DNA of 64,000 nucleotides from Sclerodactyla briareus (lineage: Eukaryota > Echinodermata > Holothuroidea > Dendrochirotida > Sclerodactylidae). A program made the position numbers and the translations under genes. The DNA lies in assembly GCA_026419785.1 (NCBI GenBank), contig JAODTK010003287.1, positions 62,001 to 126,000 on the forward strand. The letters are read 5' to 3'. The notes under the pieces are model-generated. The model saw only the letters and a list, made by a program, of their open reading frames with translations. It was not told where the DNA came from and did not search any database. This document shows positions 11,600-23,469 of this stretch, in pieces. Each line of letters begins with the position of its first letter. Positions within the stretch are counted from its first letter, which is position 1.

Positions 11600-12090
11600 T
11601 ATGCCGTAGTTGTAGGATCAGTTAAACTGATTATGTGGAGATTTTAAGTTTAACCCCAACATGCACGCCCATACCTCCCCATCACTGAACATCTCTCCTC
11701 TTGTGGCTAGAAATCTCATTATGTTATATGTCTGACATGGACACTATTAAAACAAACCATTGCAGACTAAAATAAAACCCACGTGTGAAACACTCTCTTT
11801 CTGGACGAACGAACGAACGGACGGAGAGACTGCTGACGTGTAGAGCTGCTCATCCGCAGTTAAAAAATAACAGTTTGACATGATTGCCCAGCAGCATCAG
11901 AAGGCGAAGCATTAGCGGTCAGTATTGCTCGCCGAGAGGAGGTGGTAGAACGTAACGTTTTAAGAATCTAAAACCAGAACAAAGTAACGTATGTGATGAT
12001 TTGCCGTTACCTACCTACCTAAATTGAAGTCCAGCCAAGTTGATACTCTTTTTGGTGCTAAAATGTTGAAGAGAATAAAACACATCATTC
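11600..12090. other. No recognisable feature
   Basis: Unremarkable AT-leaning sequence with no gene or clear repeat that I can support. Confidence 0.4.
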
Positions 12091-12094
12091 AAAT

Positions 12095-12450
12095 ATACAA
12101 CTTTGTTCAGGTTTATAGCATTCTCGGTTGGGAAGATGTGGCTTCCTCAAGCCCATATAATTTCGTGATTTTGGACAAACTGGCAACCTTTGTATGATGT
12201 CATATCTATCCAATTATAACGTAAAAGTTGAAACATATATACACTGAAACTAATATTAATAAGAGTAATAATATTAATATTCGGCAGGGACATATTCCTA
12301 ACGTTTCTTTCAAAATTGGTTAGATATGACGTCATCGAATGTTGCCAAATGTTGCTAATGTTGCTAACTTAAAGCAAGTGATTTAATCAATCATCTTTAA
12401 AAATGTTCAACTTTAGACCCGAACATGCTATGAACATGAAACAAAGTTTG
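12095..12450. mobile_element. Foldback / MITE-like long imperfect palindrome
   Basis: The left arm has ACTTTGTTCAGGTTTATAGC (from 12100) and GGCAACCTTTGTATGATGTC (from 12181), continuing ATATCTATCCAATT. The right arm gives the matching reverse complement: AATTGGTTAGATATGACGTC (12314-12333), then ATCGAATGTTGCCAAA, and GCTATGAACATGAAACAAAG (12427-12446). The arms pair across an AT-rich centre near 12265. Length is about 350 bp with no coding frame. This is the structure of a non-autonomous DNA transposon or foldback element. Class and target-site duplication were not determined. Confidence 0.65.
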
Positions 12451-12889
12451 ATTGGCATGATTTTCAATGCACAAATTAATAAATTGGCAAATTTTGCCCT
12501 GATGATATGACAGAGAGCGTAAACTGCAGCAGACAGCCAAGATAACATATCTACGCCTGATCACCACTCAGCTGTTGAGGTTGTTTCAGGAAAGCATGCG
12601 CAATCAAGGGTTACGCTATCCTCATTGTATTATTGATGGTTTACAAATTGTCCCCATCACTGGTCAGCACGCTTTCATGACTGAACGCGATAAAAAAAAA
12701 AAAAATTTTAACACACTTTGCACTTTGGATGCTCAAAACAATTCCTAGCAAACGAGGGGAATCCGACCAGGCGACCAATCATCCCCACGGGTGATATTAT
12801 ACTACCTCAAAAAATACCAACACAATGTTTTGATATATACTGTTATCTGGAAATGCCCCGGTACCTGAACATAATAGACTATCAGTGTG

Positions 12890-12950
12890 GAGGGACCGAG
12901 GCCGGACTCGGCCTCGGAAATTTGGTCGAGCAGGGCCGAGGCCGGACAAG
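12890..12950. repeat. GAGGCCGGACTCGGCCTCGG palindromic repeat
   Basis: Short GC-rich stretch of CCGAGGCC/GGCCTCGG words that can pair with itself. The same words dominate 14627-14795, so the two sites share a repeat family. Confidence 0.6.
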
Positions 12951-13489
12951 TATACTTCAGAATCCCTAACAAAACATTACAAAAGTTTCTGTTTCCAACA
13001 AATTTCTCAAAGACACAGCCAGTGACAAAGACGTGGACAAAATAGTCAGCCATCCAGGGCCATGTGGTCTACTTTCAGGTGCTGGGGGTGTGTCCAAAGC
13101 AATGGCTTACAAGGAAGCACAAACAGACAATTTCCAAATGGCGTCAGTCTAAGTGGGTTTAATGGGATGAACAAAATTATGGGTTGCACCTATATGCATA
13201 GCATGGTCCAGCTGAATAAAATATTGAGGAACCTTATGGCCCATGGCCATGGGTATAAAACCAGAAAAGTATGGTTAGAGGTTATGGAGATTCTCTGGGA
13301 ATATGTGTCCTAACAATCACAATGATTATTCCCCATCAGTCACCTCACACATATCACTAATGAGGAAATAAGTTGCAAGAGCAACCAAAACGCGTTAATA
13401 TGGTTTCAGTCATAATGAAGCGCATACAGGCCCATATATTCAAAGCAAATGAAAACTAAGATCATGTTAACTGCAGATGAGAAAAGAAA

Positions 13490-13790
13490 ACCAGGCGCGT
13501 ACCGATGAGATTGCTTGGGGGTGAGGAGGAGAAGGGGGGGGGGGGGGTTGCGTCGGAACCAAAGGGAAGTGCGCCCTCATAAATGGCCTCACCTTCCCTA
13601 TTGGCAAAGTGTAACCCAAATATATGGGTCCCCTAGACACAGGCTGCTGCAATATCTGCTAAAATAACAGCTGCAAAACCCCTTACTGAACTGCCAAAAA
13701 ACAGTTTTCGTGTTAAAAAAGTATCAATCACTTGGGTCATGGAGGATTCTCACCCCCCCCCCCCCCCCCCTCTTGGGTAACGCCACTGAG
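13490..13790. mobile_element. Small G-tract-ended MITE-like element
   Basis: The left side reads GGCGCGTACCGATGAGATTG, followed by a G run of about 12. The right side has a C run of about 17 followed by TCTTGGGTAACGCCACTGAG. Read in reverse complement, the right side becomes CTCAGTGGCGTTACCCAAGA plus a G run, so the two ends are inverted relatives. The element is about 300 bp and non-coding. The same CAGTGGCGTA..-GGGGG end type is seen at 24.67/25.9 kb. Confidence 0.6.
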
Positions 13791-13799
13791 TGGAACAGT

Positions 13800-14620
13800 C
13801 GCTATGTCTCCTGTTCATTAGTCCGTTAGACTTCTCTTGATGATCAGGTTGAAACTTCGCCTGCTAAGGCAGACGTTAGGAGAAAGGCAGCCGATATGAG
13901 AAACCGGTCCTTATAGAGAGGGGGCTCTTCTATTTAAATATACCACGGTCGAATATCAGGCAAATCACCCTATTGTGTTAAAGGGCCATCCTGCAATTAT
14001 GAGTGAATGAGGCTGGTACTAGAGTGAACTTAGTCAAACGCCTGTTTCAAAAGACTAGTTGAACTTGGCGGTTGGTTGCCCCCTCGATGAGGCCGGGGCA
14101 GGACGAAAGGGCGCAGACACTGTGAGGGTCAAGAGCAATTTGGGGGGCCGGGAGTCCGAAGCAGTGATGGATATTTTTTGTGTTGAAAAAAAAAAAAAAT
14201 CATCTGTATGGAGGCCTCCCAAAAGTTGGGGGTCATGACCCCGGACCCCCTAGTGGTCAGGAGGAACAGATGTGGTTTTCAAAACAGTCTTACAGTCTAG
14301 TGTTAAGCTATCCAAGTTTTTTTTTTCCCAGCCTTCTCTTGAGCTAATCTGGAGAGAGTTTTGTTTATATCACTTCCTATTCCAAGATGAGACAGTTGGG
14401 ACAGTCTACAATTCAGAAATTAGCATTAATAGCTTCTGTGCCAGATGTTGCAGGTTTGTATGTTGTGCGCTGTATATTCAGTCTCCAGCACACAGTAACT
14501 CATGAAGGTTGTGAACGTGATATCCAGTTATGGAAATTTTCAAAGTGCGCTTGTTTCATATCTGCAAGCTAACTTGTGCTAAGGTTGCGGTGACAATTGA
14601 AAATTAACATGTTTAAATAT
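13800..14620. other. Non-coding, fragment of G-rich dispersed repeat
   Basis: Near 14080-14260 there are GGGGGCCGGGAGTCCGAAG and GGGGGTCATGACCCCGGACC blocks typical of the same G/C-tract repeat class, with a poly-A stretch between them. No gene is supported. Confidence 0.4.
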
Positions 14621-14626
14621 GTTCAG

Positions 14627-14795
14627 CCGGCCTCGGTCTCGGCGCCTCGGATATGGCGGACCTCGGCCTTGGCCTCGGCCTCGAATTGATGCGGCTTCGC
14701 CTCGACAAGATGCCTCGGCTTGGCCTCAGAAAGTAGTGCCTCGCCTCGGCCTCGGCCTTGGCCTCGGCCTTGGCCTCGGAAGTAGCGACCTCGAC
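14627..14795. repeat. CTCGGC(C/T) hexamer minisatellite
   Basis: Repeated CCTCGGCCTCGGCCTTGG units over about 170 bp. The open frame through it is repeat translation. Confidence 0.8.
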
Positions 14796-14799
14796 TACA

Positions 14800-15490
14800 A
14801 CTACTGTAGAATATACTTAAAATATCCGATTCTTCGTGTGTATGACATCTGGAGAGCTATATAACAGGTAGGAGAAAACCAAGAACCATTCACCAAACAT
14901 GCCAACCATTGGAAAGACAAATTCTGAATAGTTTTAACTGATGCGTGTATTGAACTGTACACATTAAGGTAGTCATTTTCGTGAGGGATTTACACTACGT
15001 AAAAATGGGGGCTATGCTATGGCGATGGTGGTCTATTTATAAGTAACCTCTTTGCCCACGCTCACAAAAATGCATGTCCTTCCTGATTTCAATTAAGGAC
15101 TAATGAATGGAATATGTTGTGATCCGTATTCAATGACTCCTCACTCCAGAAAAGTTATATTTCAACTGAGTTATAACCACCGGAAGTTATAATCCAGAGA
15201 GAATCATACCGAAAAGTTTGACAGTGTACCTGTGTTTTCTCGCTAGGCGCTCAGCACCGTAGTTTGGAGCAGGAAAATAAGGGTAGCCAATTCTGCATTT
15301 TGCTATACACTGCATGTGGATAGAAAGGACATTAGGAGTCGCTAGTTGCGCAAGGGAGGACATAGGCGGCTGAGGCGTAAAAAACTTCCATTTGAACAAC
15401 TCTATTCTAAGTCGCCCCCTCCTCTCTATGCGAAACAAACAAAAAAAAAACTAACCTGCCAGTCCTGTCGGAAACACTTCTACAGATGGA
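14800..15490. other. No confident feature
   Basis: A minus-strand frame of 83 codons at 15187-15438 (MFRIERRGRLRIELFKWKFF...) is the only open stretch. It has no recognisable domain or clear splice context and I do not call it. Confidence 0.3.
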
Positions 15491-15522
15491 TTCTCCTCGT
15501 TAGCTACTGGCGGTAATGCAGT

Positions 15523-15757
15523 TGATTACGATATACCAAACACCACTGGCCCACGAATCCGTCGAACAACTCGTGGTAGAATAGTTTCCGCTGTCTATTC
15601 CCCCACATTTCGTACTAGGTTCAAAACTCTTATTGTAATACACTTCAGTGGTTGTGTTATACCTTGTCACCGTTACCTGGCCGTTCAATAAGGACAGAGT
15701 AAGGAATGACTCATATGCGATATATAATTTACTGGTGTTTACTAGACAGACAAACCC
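15523..15757 (-). other. Ser/Thr/Asn-rich open stretch, possible exon (minus strand)
   Basis: The minus strand encodes SLLNGQVTVTRYNTTTEVYY, continuing through KSFEPSTKCGGIDSG and STDSWASGVWYIV and ending NCITASS at a stop near 15525. It has several N-x-S/T sequons, cysteines and a short hydrophobic end, as an extracellular loop or ectodomain would. The upstream part of the frame runs into the microsatellite and is meaningless. I do not recognise a family. Chance is a real alternative. Confidence 0.22.
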
Positions 15758-15895
15758 AGCCAGCCAGCCAGCCAGACCGGGGGGGGGGGGGGGGGGGGAA
15801 CAGACAGACAGACAGGACAGCGAAAGACAGATAGATAAGATATATAGATAGATGGATAGTTTAGTTAGATAGATCGATAGTAGTAGATAGATAAA

Positions 15896-15936
<41 letters not shown>

Positions 15937-15940
15937 GACA
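15757..15940. repeat. Composite microsatellite: (CAGC)n, G19, (ACAG)n, (GATA)n
   Basis: CAGC/CCAG tetramers (15758-15777), about 19 G (15780-15798), ACAG repeats (15800-15815), and then ATAG/GATA repeats to about 15938. Different tetramers are joined through a homopolymer. This is a striking simple-sequence mosaic with no coding sense. Confidence 0.95.
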
Positions 15941-16980
15941 GGGATACTCTATGGAACCTGTCATGCTCAGAGAAACAGACACAGATACTAGATAATTTGT
16001 GGGAACATCTGTGCAACCCTACCAAGCGTTTGACCGGCACAGGGCATCAGGGTATTCGTTCTTTTGAAACGTTTGTGGCTTCAGGTTTTTCATCAGTTTA
16101 TGAGGATTTTGTCTGTCCTGACCCCTTTCACTCTAAACTACCGGCCCAGTAATTGCAGATACCCCATACGATTACCTCACAGGGTTTGGGATGGGGGTAT
16201 GGGAGGCGGCGGGGGTTTTATAAGGTAACAAGCACTTATCAAAATATCGAGCTCGTAAGACCAGGACACCCAGAGCCTCGACTGGACAATTTATTAATCT
16301 GAAGTTTACCCCTAACTCGCAATCAACTACGAAGCATTATGGTCCTTAGATTCGCCGTCTTGTTCCAATAATTGCGGGCAGCATGATCCGTCTGCAATGA
16401 ATTCGTAACCATGAGAGTCGTATTTATTCCGAATCGGGCCATGATCCTCAAAGTATGATTGTCACGAAAAAACAACTTTTCATAAATTTGTGGCGGACTG
16501 TTATTCATGAAAGTACCAAAGGGTCATTTAAAGTGCCAAAGCCAGTGAAAATGGGATTTGTACCGTTATAGAGGGGTCACTCGTGGGACGTCACAGAGGA
16601 AACCCTTCTGCTAGAATGTGCCCACAAAACTGACGTATACGTATCCAACATGACGCGTCCAAATATTGTTGAGCATAGCACGCCCAAAATCAAGCACTGA
16701 CCATAGAGTTAAATAACTGCTAGAGGCGCACTGCTTTGGACGCGCATGATTGGCATGGAGGCCTAGCTATGTACAAATCTACATTGCCGCCCATTAACGG
16801 TCCGGGCAAAATTGACATTTCGCCCGGAGATGGTTGCGTCGGCGTGAGAACGACGTTGTTTAACGCGCTATTATATACTGTACAAAAAATCCAATGTTGG
16901 CCCGACGCAGACCACTATTTTTTAGGACCGCTTCACGCACCAATCTCCCCATGAAATCACAATTTCCGTAGCCTAACGAT
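15941..16980. other. No confident feature
   Basis: Mixed single-copy-looking sequence. The frames at 16323-16508 (-) and 16736-16954 (+) lack domains and splice context. Confidence 0.35.
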
Positions 16981-17400
16981 AGGATTAGGATACGCGCGTC
17001 TTTTAAACAGAAACGCGTTCAAAGATTGCTCGGGCGAGGCTATTCGCGCCGTGTATGATGATGCGGAATTATGTACAAAACCAACGCAATGATGATGGTT
17101 TTTTTGATACGCGCGCGTATGCTGAGCAGGTAACTACGAAGTTGCAGTATATGTTTTGTGTGTGGTTGTAGGCTATTTCTTGACGCGCGCGTGCCGAACA
17201 GTCCGCACTATAGTTCTAAATATTCTCTATGCACTGATAGAAAGAGTACGTGTTCCAATTTCTGCGCGCGCGTCTATAAAATTCAGCTACAGAGAATCGT
17301 ACGAAACAACGTACACTCAAGCGTCTGTTTCTCCGGAGTCAGGTTTGGACGGCGACGTTTGTTAGCGCGTGGAATATAAGAAACGCGCAGCCGGACTTTT
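16980..17400. other. CpG-rich stretch with recurrent CGCGCG palindromes
   Basis: CGCGCG-type words occur at about 16992, 17112, 17184 and 17264, with further GCGCG at 17362 and 17385. Spacing between the middle three is about 72-80 bp. A CTATAAAA sequence is at about 17273-17281. CpG density is clearly above the flanks. It could be an unmethylated promoter-like island or a small repeat. No downstream exon was identified. Confidence 0.4.
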
Positions 17401-17479
17401 CTTAGAATATGGCATGTGCGGTGTCTGGCCAGCATATTATAAACTACGTGTGGCGAATAAAACGCAGTAACACATTGAA

Positions 17480-18410
17480 TCAAATTGATTTTTTGGTGGA
17501 TGCATTAATGTAACGTACAGAAAACAGTCAAGGATTCTGTAAGAAATTCATTTCATGACCATTGGTTTTTAAACAGGTCATTGTCCTGTCGAGGCTTCGT
17601 GTGACATCTGTGTCACTGGTTTATATTCTCGGCACAGTCCATGCCGTTTGTAGTGCCGGCCCTCATTCGTTCCCGATTCTGCTCACAAGGTTTCTCGGCA
17701 TTCCGCCTATTGCCTCTTTCCGACTTTCCCCTTGAGAAGTTTTTCCTGGGAATAATGTAATCTGGAGAATGGCGCTAATTGATGTTCACCAACCCCATCC
17801 CTTCTCGAGTTCTCCCTCTCCAACTCACGGGAATGTAATTCTGTCGAGCAAAACCACATACACTCTTTCAAATATGAGGGAGAATTACACAACACTGTGT
17901 AAAATAGACACCTGTCCCGGTGTAGGTATGAAAATTACATAACGATGTCTGTTAAAGTTTATGTACGAAAAAATAGAAAATCCGTTGCAGATCCATACAC
18001 AATGATTGCTGTAATTTCTTACCAAACACCGAGTTGTAGGGTGGTGTGCTTTCATTACAAACATTTTATAAAAAAAAAAGGTGTATTTGACAGGGCAACC
18101 TATACTTACGAGGCTCACGCCAAAATCACGGGAGTTACGCCTTGTTCACAAGTAATTTCCCTCCTATGCTTCTCACTGATTAGGCGAATATATCCGTCAT
18201 CAATATTAAAAAAACTCACATTGTTTCAATGTCGACTTTGGTCTTCCCTTCAGCACATTGATGAGACGTGAGACGAGAGCTCAACGTTTTCATGAATAGT
18301 TTGCTTTCACAAATATGACAGGTTAAAGCTTGCTAGGCTTCATTCAGCTGGAAAGCTACACGAGTTGTGGTGGAACGATTCCTGACTGGCAATCATTTGT
18401 GGTGTTGTGC
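17480..18410. other. No confident feature
   Basis: AT-leaning sequence. The + frame 17945-18271 has no domain I can identify. Confidence 0.35.
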
Positions 18411-18412
18411 AA

Positions 18413-18780
18413 AACCCAGCAAACACGAAACGTTTCAGAAAGATGTTCCCACTGTTTAGGAAAAATTGTTTATGTGAGTAAACATAAAAGTTATGAAACG
18501 TTTTCATACCATTTAAAAAAAACGTTTTGAGAACAATTATTTTGAGAACAGTTGTAAGGAACATTTTTACAAAAGAATTTGCCACCAAAAACCTTTTTAA
18601 GAACAATTTCAGAAACATTTTTCGAAATAAGTTTTCAAAACGTTTTGTCAAAATGTTTTGTTAAAACGTTTTAGAAACATTTTTCTACCATTTGTGTACT
18701 CAACCAAAAAAATATTTTAAAAAATATGGCGAAAACATGTACAAAAAATAAATAAAACGTTTTGTGTTTTCGGGAACCGT
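18413..18780 (+). mobile_element. AACGTTTT-rich MITE-like element, copy 1
   Basis: It begins CCCAGCAAACACGAAACGTT and ends with AACGTTTTGTGTTTTCGGG. Inside are repeated AAACGTTTT / AAAACATTTTT words and the block GTAAGGAACATTTTTACAAA.GAATTTGCCACCAAAA, which is shared with copy 2 at 19.65-19.99 kb. The ends are approximately inverted (CAGCAAA.AC.AAACGTT against AACGTTTT.TGCTG in copy 2). There is no coding capacity. Confidence 0.65.
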
Positions 18781-18799
18781 CGGAACAAAATCTGCGAAG

Positions 18800-19650
18800 G
18801 TAGACGGACGAGAGGGCCGCGAACATAATCTATATGAAAGTGGGGAAAAAAAATATGTGGGCCCCTTTGACTGTGGACATGGCGTTAAGTTCCCCCGACT
18901 GGAATCATCCCGCCCGCATCGGCATCGCAGGGTCTATAGTTCTGGCCGAAGCATTCAAAAATAAGACCAATGCTGCTTGCGAGCCTGTTAGCAGTTAGAG
19001 AATGCTGAAAATGTATTGTTTAACAAACCAGAGGGAAATTCTAATCGGAACCTGTTGCACGTTCAGCTGTTTTCAACTGGTTTCAACTTCCTGCCAGGTG
19101 GTGTTCCCTGTGTTCTAGTTTCTTTGCATCCTAGCGCAATGTACTCAGTATCATTACCGTCCAGCTGAACCAGTCCCCTCTAACTTTCGGTAAAATTCAG
19201 TTCTTCCAGATGATCCGTGGTTAGATTTAAGGGTCGGGTAATAGGCTACATATGAGGAAGCTATATCGACGTAATTTCACAACGAGGTACCCATAAGGTA
19301 AGAGATGTAGCAAATCGCCCACAGACGAACAACGAGAGACAACCTCTTTCGTCGTCACACATATCTGTTTCGCTGAAGGGTTATGCTGTCGGGCGCGGCG
19401 GCCAGCAACAATACGCCCGTACATGCCCATAAAGAAACAAACAGTAGCACGGAAAAAAATTCACTGACTGAATCATTATCCTCTTCCACTGAATCATGTT
19501 CCTCGCAAGCTACTGAACGATTGTCCTTTTTAAAAATAACCATTTGGAGAGCTGCCCTAATTTTCTTTTCTTTGGACTTGTTCGTACTACCTCTAACGAA
19601 CCGGTGGCTCTACGTTATTTACTTCCAAAAACTTGCGTTCGTCGGGCACT
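18800..19650. other. No confident feature between the two MITE copies
   Basis: Frames at 19227-19430 (-) and 19355-19543 (-) overlap a + frame at 19383-19730. None has a recognisable domain. Confidence 0.3.
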
Positions 19651-19654
19651 ATCC

Positions 19655-19990
19655 TCAGCAACACGAAACCGTTTTTCGAAACTTTTTTCCCAATGTTTCA
19701 GAAAAATGTTGTTATTATGTGAGTACATAATGTTTAATGAAAACGAAATACGTTGTCAATACCAATCAAAAAACAAAACGGGGCTTGAGAAAATCTTTTG
19801 AGAAACATTTGTAAGGAACATTTACCAAAATCTTTTGCCACCAAAACCTTTTTTCAACCAATTCGAAGTTCTTTTTCGAGCAAAAGTATCACAACGTTTT
19901 TTGTCGAATGTTTTGCATTTTGCTACTATTCTGTGTTCCTCACCAAAAAATATCTTTTTGGCGAAACAACGTTTTTGCTGGGTAATATAT
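19655..19990 (+). mobile_element. AACGTTTT-rich MITE-like element, copy 2
   Basis: It starts TCCTCAGCAACACGAAACCG and ends AACAACGTTTTTGCTGGGTA, giving an imperfect CAGCAA...TTGCTG terminal inverted repeat. It shares GTAAGGAACATTTACCAAAATCTTTTGCCACCAAAACC with copy 1, in the same orientation. Confidence 0.65.
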
Positions 19991-19999
19991 ATAACGTGA

Positions 20000-20790
20000 T
20001 TAGGTTTTTTTTCAATCTATACTACAACGGAGCTAGTCCCCTCCGGAAACTCTAGCCGTTCAATTTGCAATTATCCCTCTATTTTAGAGAATTTCCCTCT
20101 CGTTTGCCGCTGTAACCTTTAATTCTCCTCTTTCATTAGAGTAGCTTCTGGATATTGCTTTTTCAAGGTTCAAATGGATTCATCAGAGAATAATAGTATT
20201 GAGTGAACTGTGAATGTTGAGTGTCTTATTATCGAGGCCAGATGCGATAAACAGTGATGAACGGGTCGTTCGATTCGGGTCATTGGCGCATTGTTTGTTG
20301 TTGCCGAAGAGAATTCTAAACAGGCATAGATACAGATATGGATAGAAGGGTAGATCCTGTTTCACTGAACCGATAACCTATCCTAGCCCCAACAATGTAT
20401 CACGCCCGCACTGAATTAGTGGAATCATGACGCCGTTATTTAGAAAATGGAGACGAAACTATCTAAGCAACACGTCATGCTTGATACTGAGCCATTTCTA
20501 TGCGTGCGACGCATCGACATAAGTCGCCTTACATATAGCCTAGAATCCAAATATCCCTTGCCCCGTCTTGGGTTATACTACACCCACTATTAGCACGTTC
20601 TTCTACAGTCAGGTTGCTCTAATGGATTTGTCCTCCGCTGCTTTCATGCAATCAAAAGTTAGAGTAACACAACTATTGTCGCTGTTACTAGTTACCTCAT
20701 ACAAATGCATTTACTTTACTTGTTCTCCATTGTAGCTCGCCGCGTGGGACCAATTTTCCTTTCAAATAGATTCAAAGCTTAGGTTAGGTT
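20000..20790. other. No confident feature
   Basis: No gene or repeat that I can support. Confidence 0.35.
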
Positions 20791-21479
20791 AGGCGTTGAT
20801 GTAAAAATCAAATATTTACAGATAACAGAACGTTTGTTCCAAGAGAAACACTGATATTAATGCGAAAGACCATGGAAATTGCAGCAGCCCATGCATATTT
20901 TCGTTGATTGGCTTTTCAAGAGAAGATATCCTAGAATCCATTCGCAGGTTATGCGCAATCCGTATATATAACATTGGTAATACGCTTATTTCGCCTATTC
21001 GGTGTTTGCTTTGGTTTTCTTTATTTATAAGTTTTGCCTCTGTGTGTAAAAACCAAATATCTATCTTTTCAAACTAAATAGGAGATTTTCAGACTAGCCC
21101 CGATCAGTTTACGTAAATTGGCGATTTCTCACGTACGCATACGCCTATATGAAATCCCGCCTCAGGTTGAGGTAGTAGGATTCCATGGGAGGGCGTGGCG
21201 TGTCCGGGCTGATGAAGTGAAGAAAATCACATATTCACGGAAAACGAACGTTTGTTACGAAGAGAACACACTTAAAGTGTGTGCGTGAAAAACATAAAAA
21301 GGCAGCAGCTAATGCATTTGTCGTTGCTTAATAATGGCTTTTTAAGGAGCTACTCCATAAATTTCATTCGCGGTGATACGCATCTGCGTACGCATTGGTA
21401 CATCTTGCTTTTTCACATCGCATCCGCATCTTTGGAATCCCAGCGCTTAAGGTTGCTATGCCTCTCCAGCTAAAAATGT

Positions 21480-22675
21480 ACATTACAATCACTCCCATGA
21501 CCATAACGCCAAGCAAGGAACAGACAACGATGCACGAGGGTGAACGAGGTGAGTACGCTTATCGTCTCGGAAATTAGTCTCGCCGTCGTTTGCATGACGT
21601 CACGTAGTTGCGATGGGTGCGGTTTGTTCGTACTTGAATAATTGTTACCCCATCGCTTGTGAGTTATAAAGTTTTGTGTGCACTTTTCGTGGCGATACGT
21701 ACGATGAATTTATTGGACGTCAAGTTTAAAATATTTTGACTTTTATCGTACGATAAAATTTGTCGGATGCGATAAATTACGCAATACAGTGGTGAAATTG
21801 CGCATTGAGCGAAGAGTATGGAACCGCCAAAAGTTTAAAGTGGGGGACATTTGGCATGCAAAGGGGTTTTTTGTTGGCGATAAAATCAGGGGTTTAAAAA
21901 ATGGATGTATTGGGACTCTCGGAGGTGATGTATTCAGGGAAGGGTTAAAAAAAACCATGCTGATTAGAACGCTCGGGCCTAATATACATACAAAGCTTAC
22001 AAACCGCATACAAACCAAGATTTCAGCTTGAATTCGAATGCCGTTCTCAGTTGCAATATGAGGCGGGGAGGGGCAAGTGAATTGTGCCTCACCAGATTAC
22101 AAGAGGAAGACCAATGGAGTTTATGAAGATTAAACAGAGATGGAAGCCGGAAACTAGAGAGGGTAATTGGCGATAAGTCTCGCGGTTCACGGCCCCAAAC
22201 AAGAATGTCTTGAAGGTCCGTGAGGATATAGTAATAGGGTTGGCAGGTAGGTGGAGCAGTATAACCAAGCATTTACTTTCACAGGCATACTGTTTGGCGC
22301 ATTGGATCGTGGAAATTCATGTATGGTATGATCTCCAGAATGTCCAGACTCCGGGCGGAAAATACCTACCGCCTCTCTGAGTGAATTTGGGTTGCCCCGC
22401 TGCATTTCATGCTCTGTTGGAAAATATTAGCAGCTCGTAGGAAGCTATGGGCAACACAATGCTCCATGATTGAGAAAAAAGTGTTTACTGTTGTGAATGG
22501 GGGCAATAACCCTTTCTGACGCACTCCCCCCAATCTGAAAAAGACACAGGCTCCTAATTGCTTTGGAATTGTAATTCTTGATTTTTTCAAAACTCATCCA
22601 ACCAAGCTAATCCACCGCCCGAGATGACAAAGAGGAACACTTGTACTTTTATATCTCAACTTCCAACCGACGTTC
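21480..22675. other. Unassigned insert between 330-bp units
   Basis: It has several overlapping frames: + 21789-22031 (MVKLRIERRVWNRQKF...), - 21997-22272 (LGYTAPPTCQPYYYILTDLQ...), and - 22366-22590. I looked for reverse transcriptase, transposase and nuclease motifs and could not name one. The proximity of three moderately protein-like frames suggests a decayed element-encoded protein, but this is weak. Confidence 0.25.
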
Positions 22676-22676
22676 G

Positions 22677-22679
<3 letters not shown>

Positions 22680-22716
<37 letters not shown>

Positions 22717-22726
22717 TTTTTTTTTT
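22680..22726 (-). repeat. Long poly-T tract
   Basis: About 35 T, a G, then 9 T. It could be the poly-A tail of a minus-strand retroposon whose body would lie to the right, but I see no such body. Confidence 0.9.
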
Positions 22727-23469
22727 GTGTTGATCACCGACACGTCCCATAAACTTATCGTCACGGACATTTTTCATCCACTAGTGTGAACACTCCACAA
22801 CATTTGTTTTTTAGGAGAGAAAAATACTATGATTTCATGCGGGAGAACATGAAACGAACCCCCTGCATTTTGCCATCGATTGGCTTTTTCGAGTAAGATT
22901 GCCCATAAAAATTCCTTCGCAGTGATACGCATCCGTATGCGCCATGGTATACATGTGCTTATTTTGCCGATTCAGTCTGTGTTGATTTGCTTCCTTTAAA
23001 CTAAATAAGACATATTCAGATCATTGCTCTCATCTCAGTTCACGTGAATTCGGCAATTTTTCACATGCGTACTGGGATTTCATAATGCGTATGCGTATCC
23101 GGGATGGAATGAAATCAAATATCGAGAAAACGAATCTTCGTTTCAGAAGGGGAACACACTATAAGTTTATAACGGAAGATCAAGAAAAAGACTCAGCTCC
23201 TGCATATTGTTGTTGTCTGGTTTCTTGATGAGATATTCCATCGAATTCATCCGTCGTGGCATGATCTCCTGCAGCTAGCATCCGTATAACGCATTGGTAC
23301 ATTGGGGTTTGTTTTACCTCTGTTTTTTGCTCTCATTTCGAATTTTGTTTTGGCCCTGTGTGGAAACCAGTATCCTCTCTCTGCAATCATAGGACATACT
23401 CAGAACACTAGCCCGGTGGCCCCGTCTCATCTCACGTGAATTCGCGATTTCTTACACATGGCGCAACAA

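Noticed and set aside
22680..22726. Poly-T as the tail of a processed retrocopy
   Set aside because: No gene-derived body is found on the expected (right) side, only a 330-bp repeat unit.
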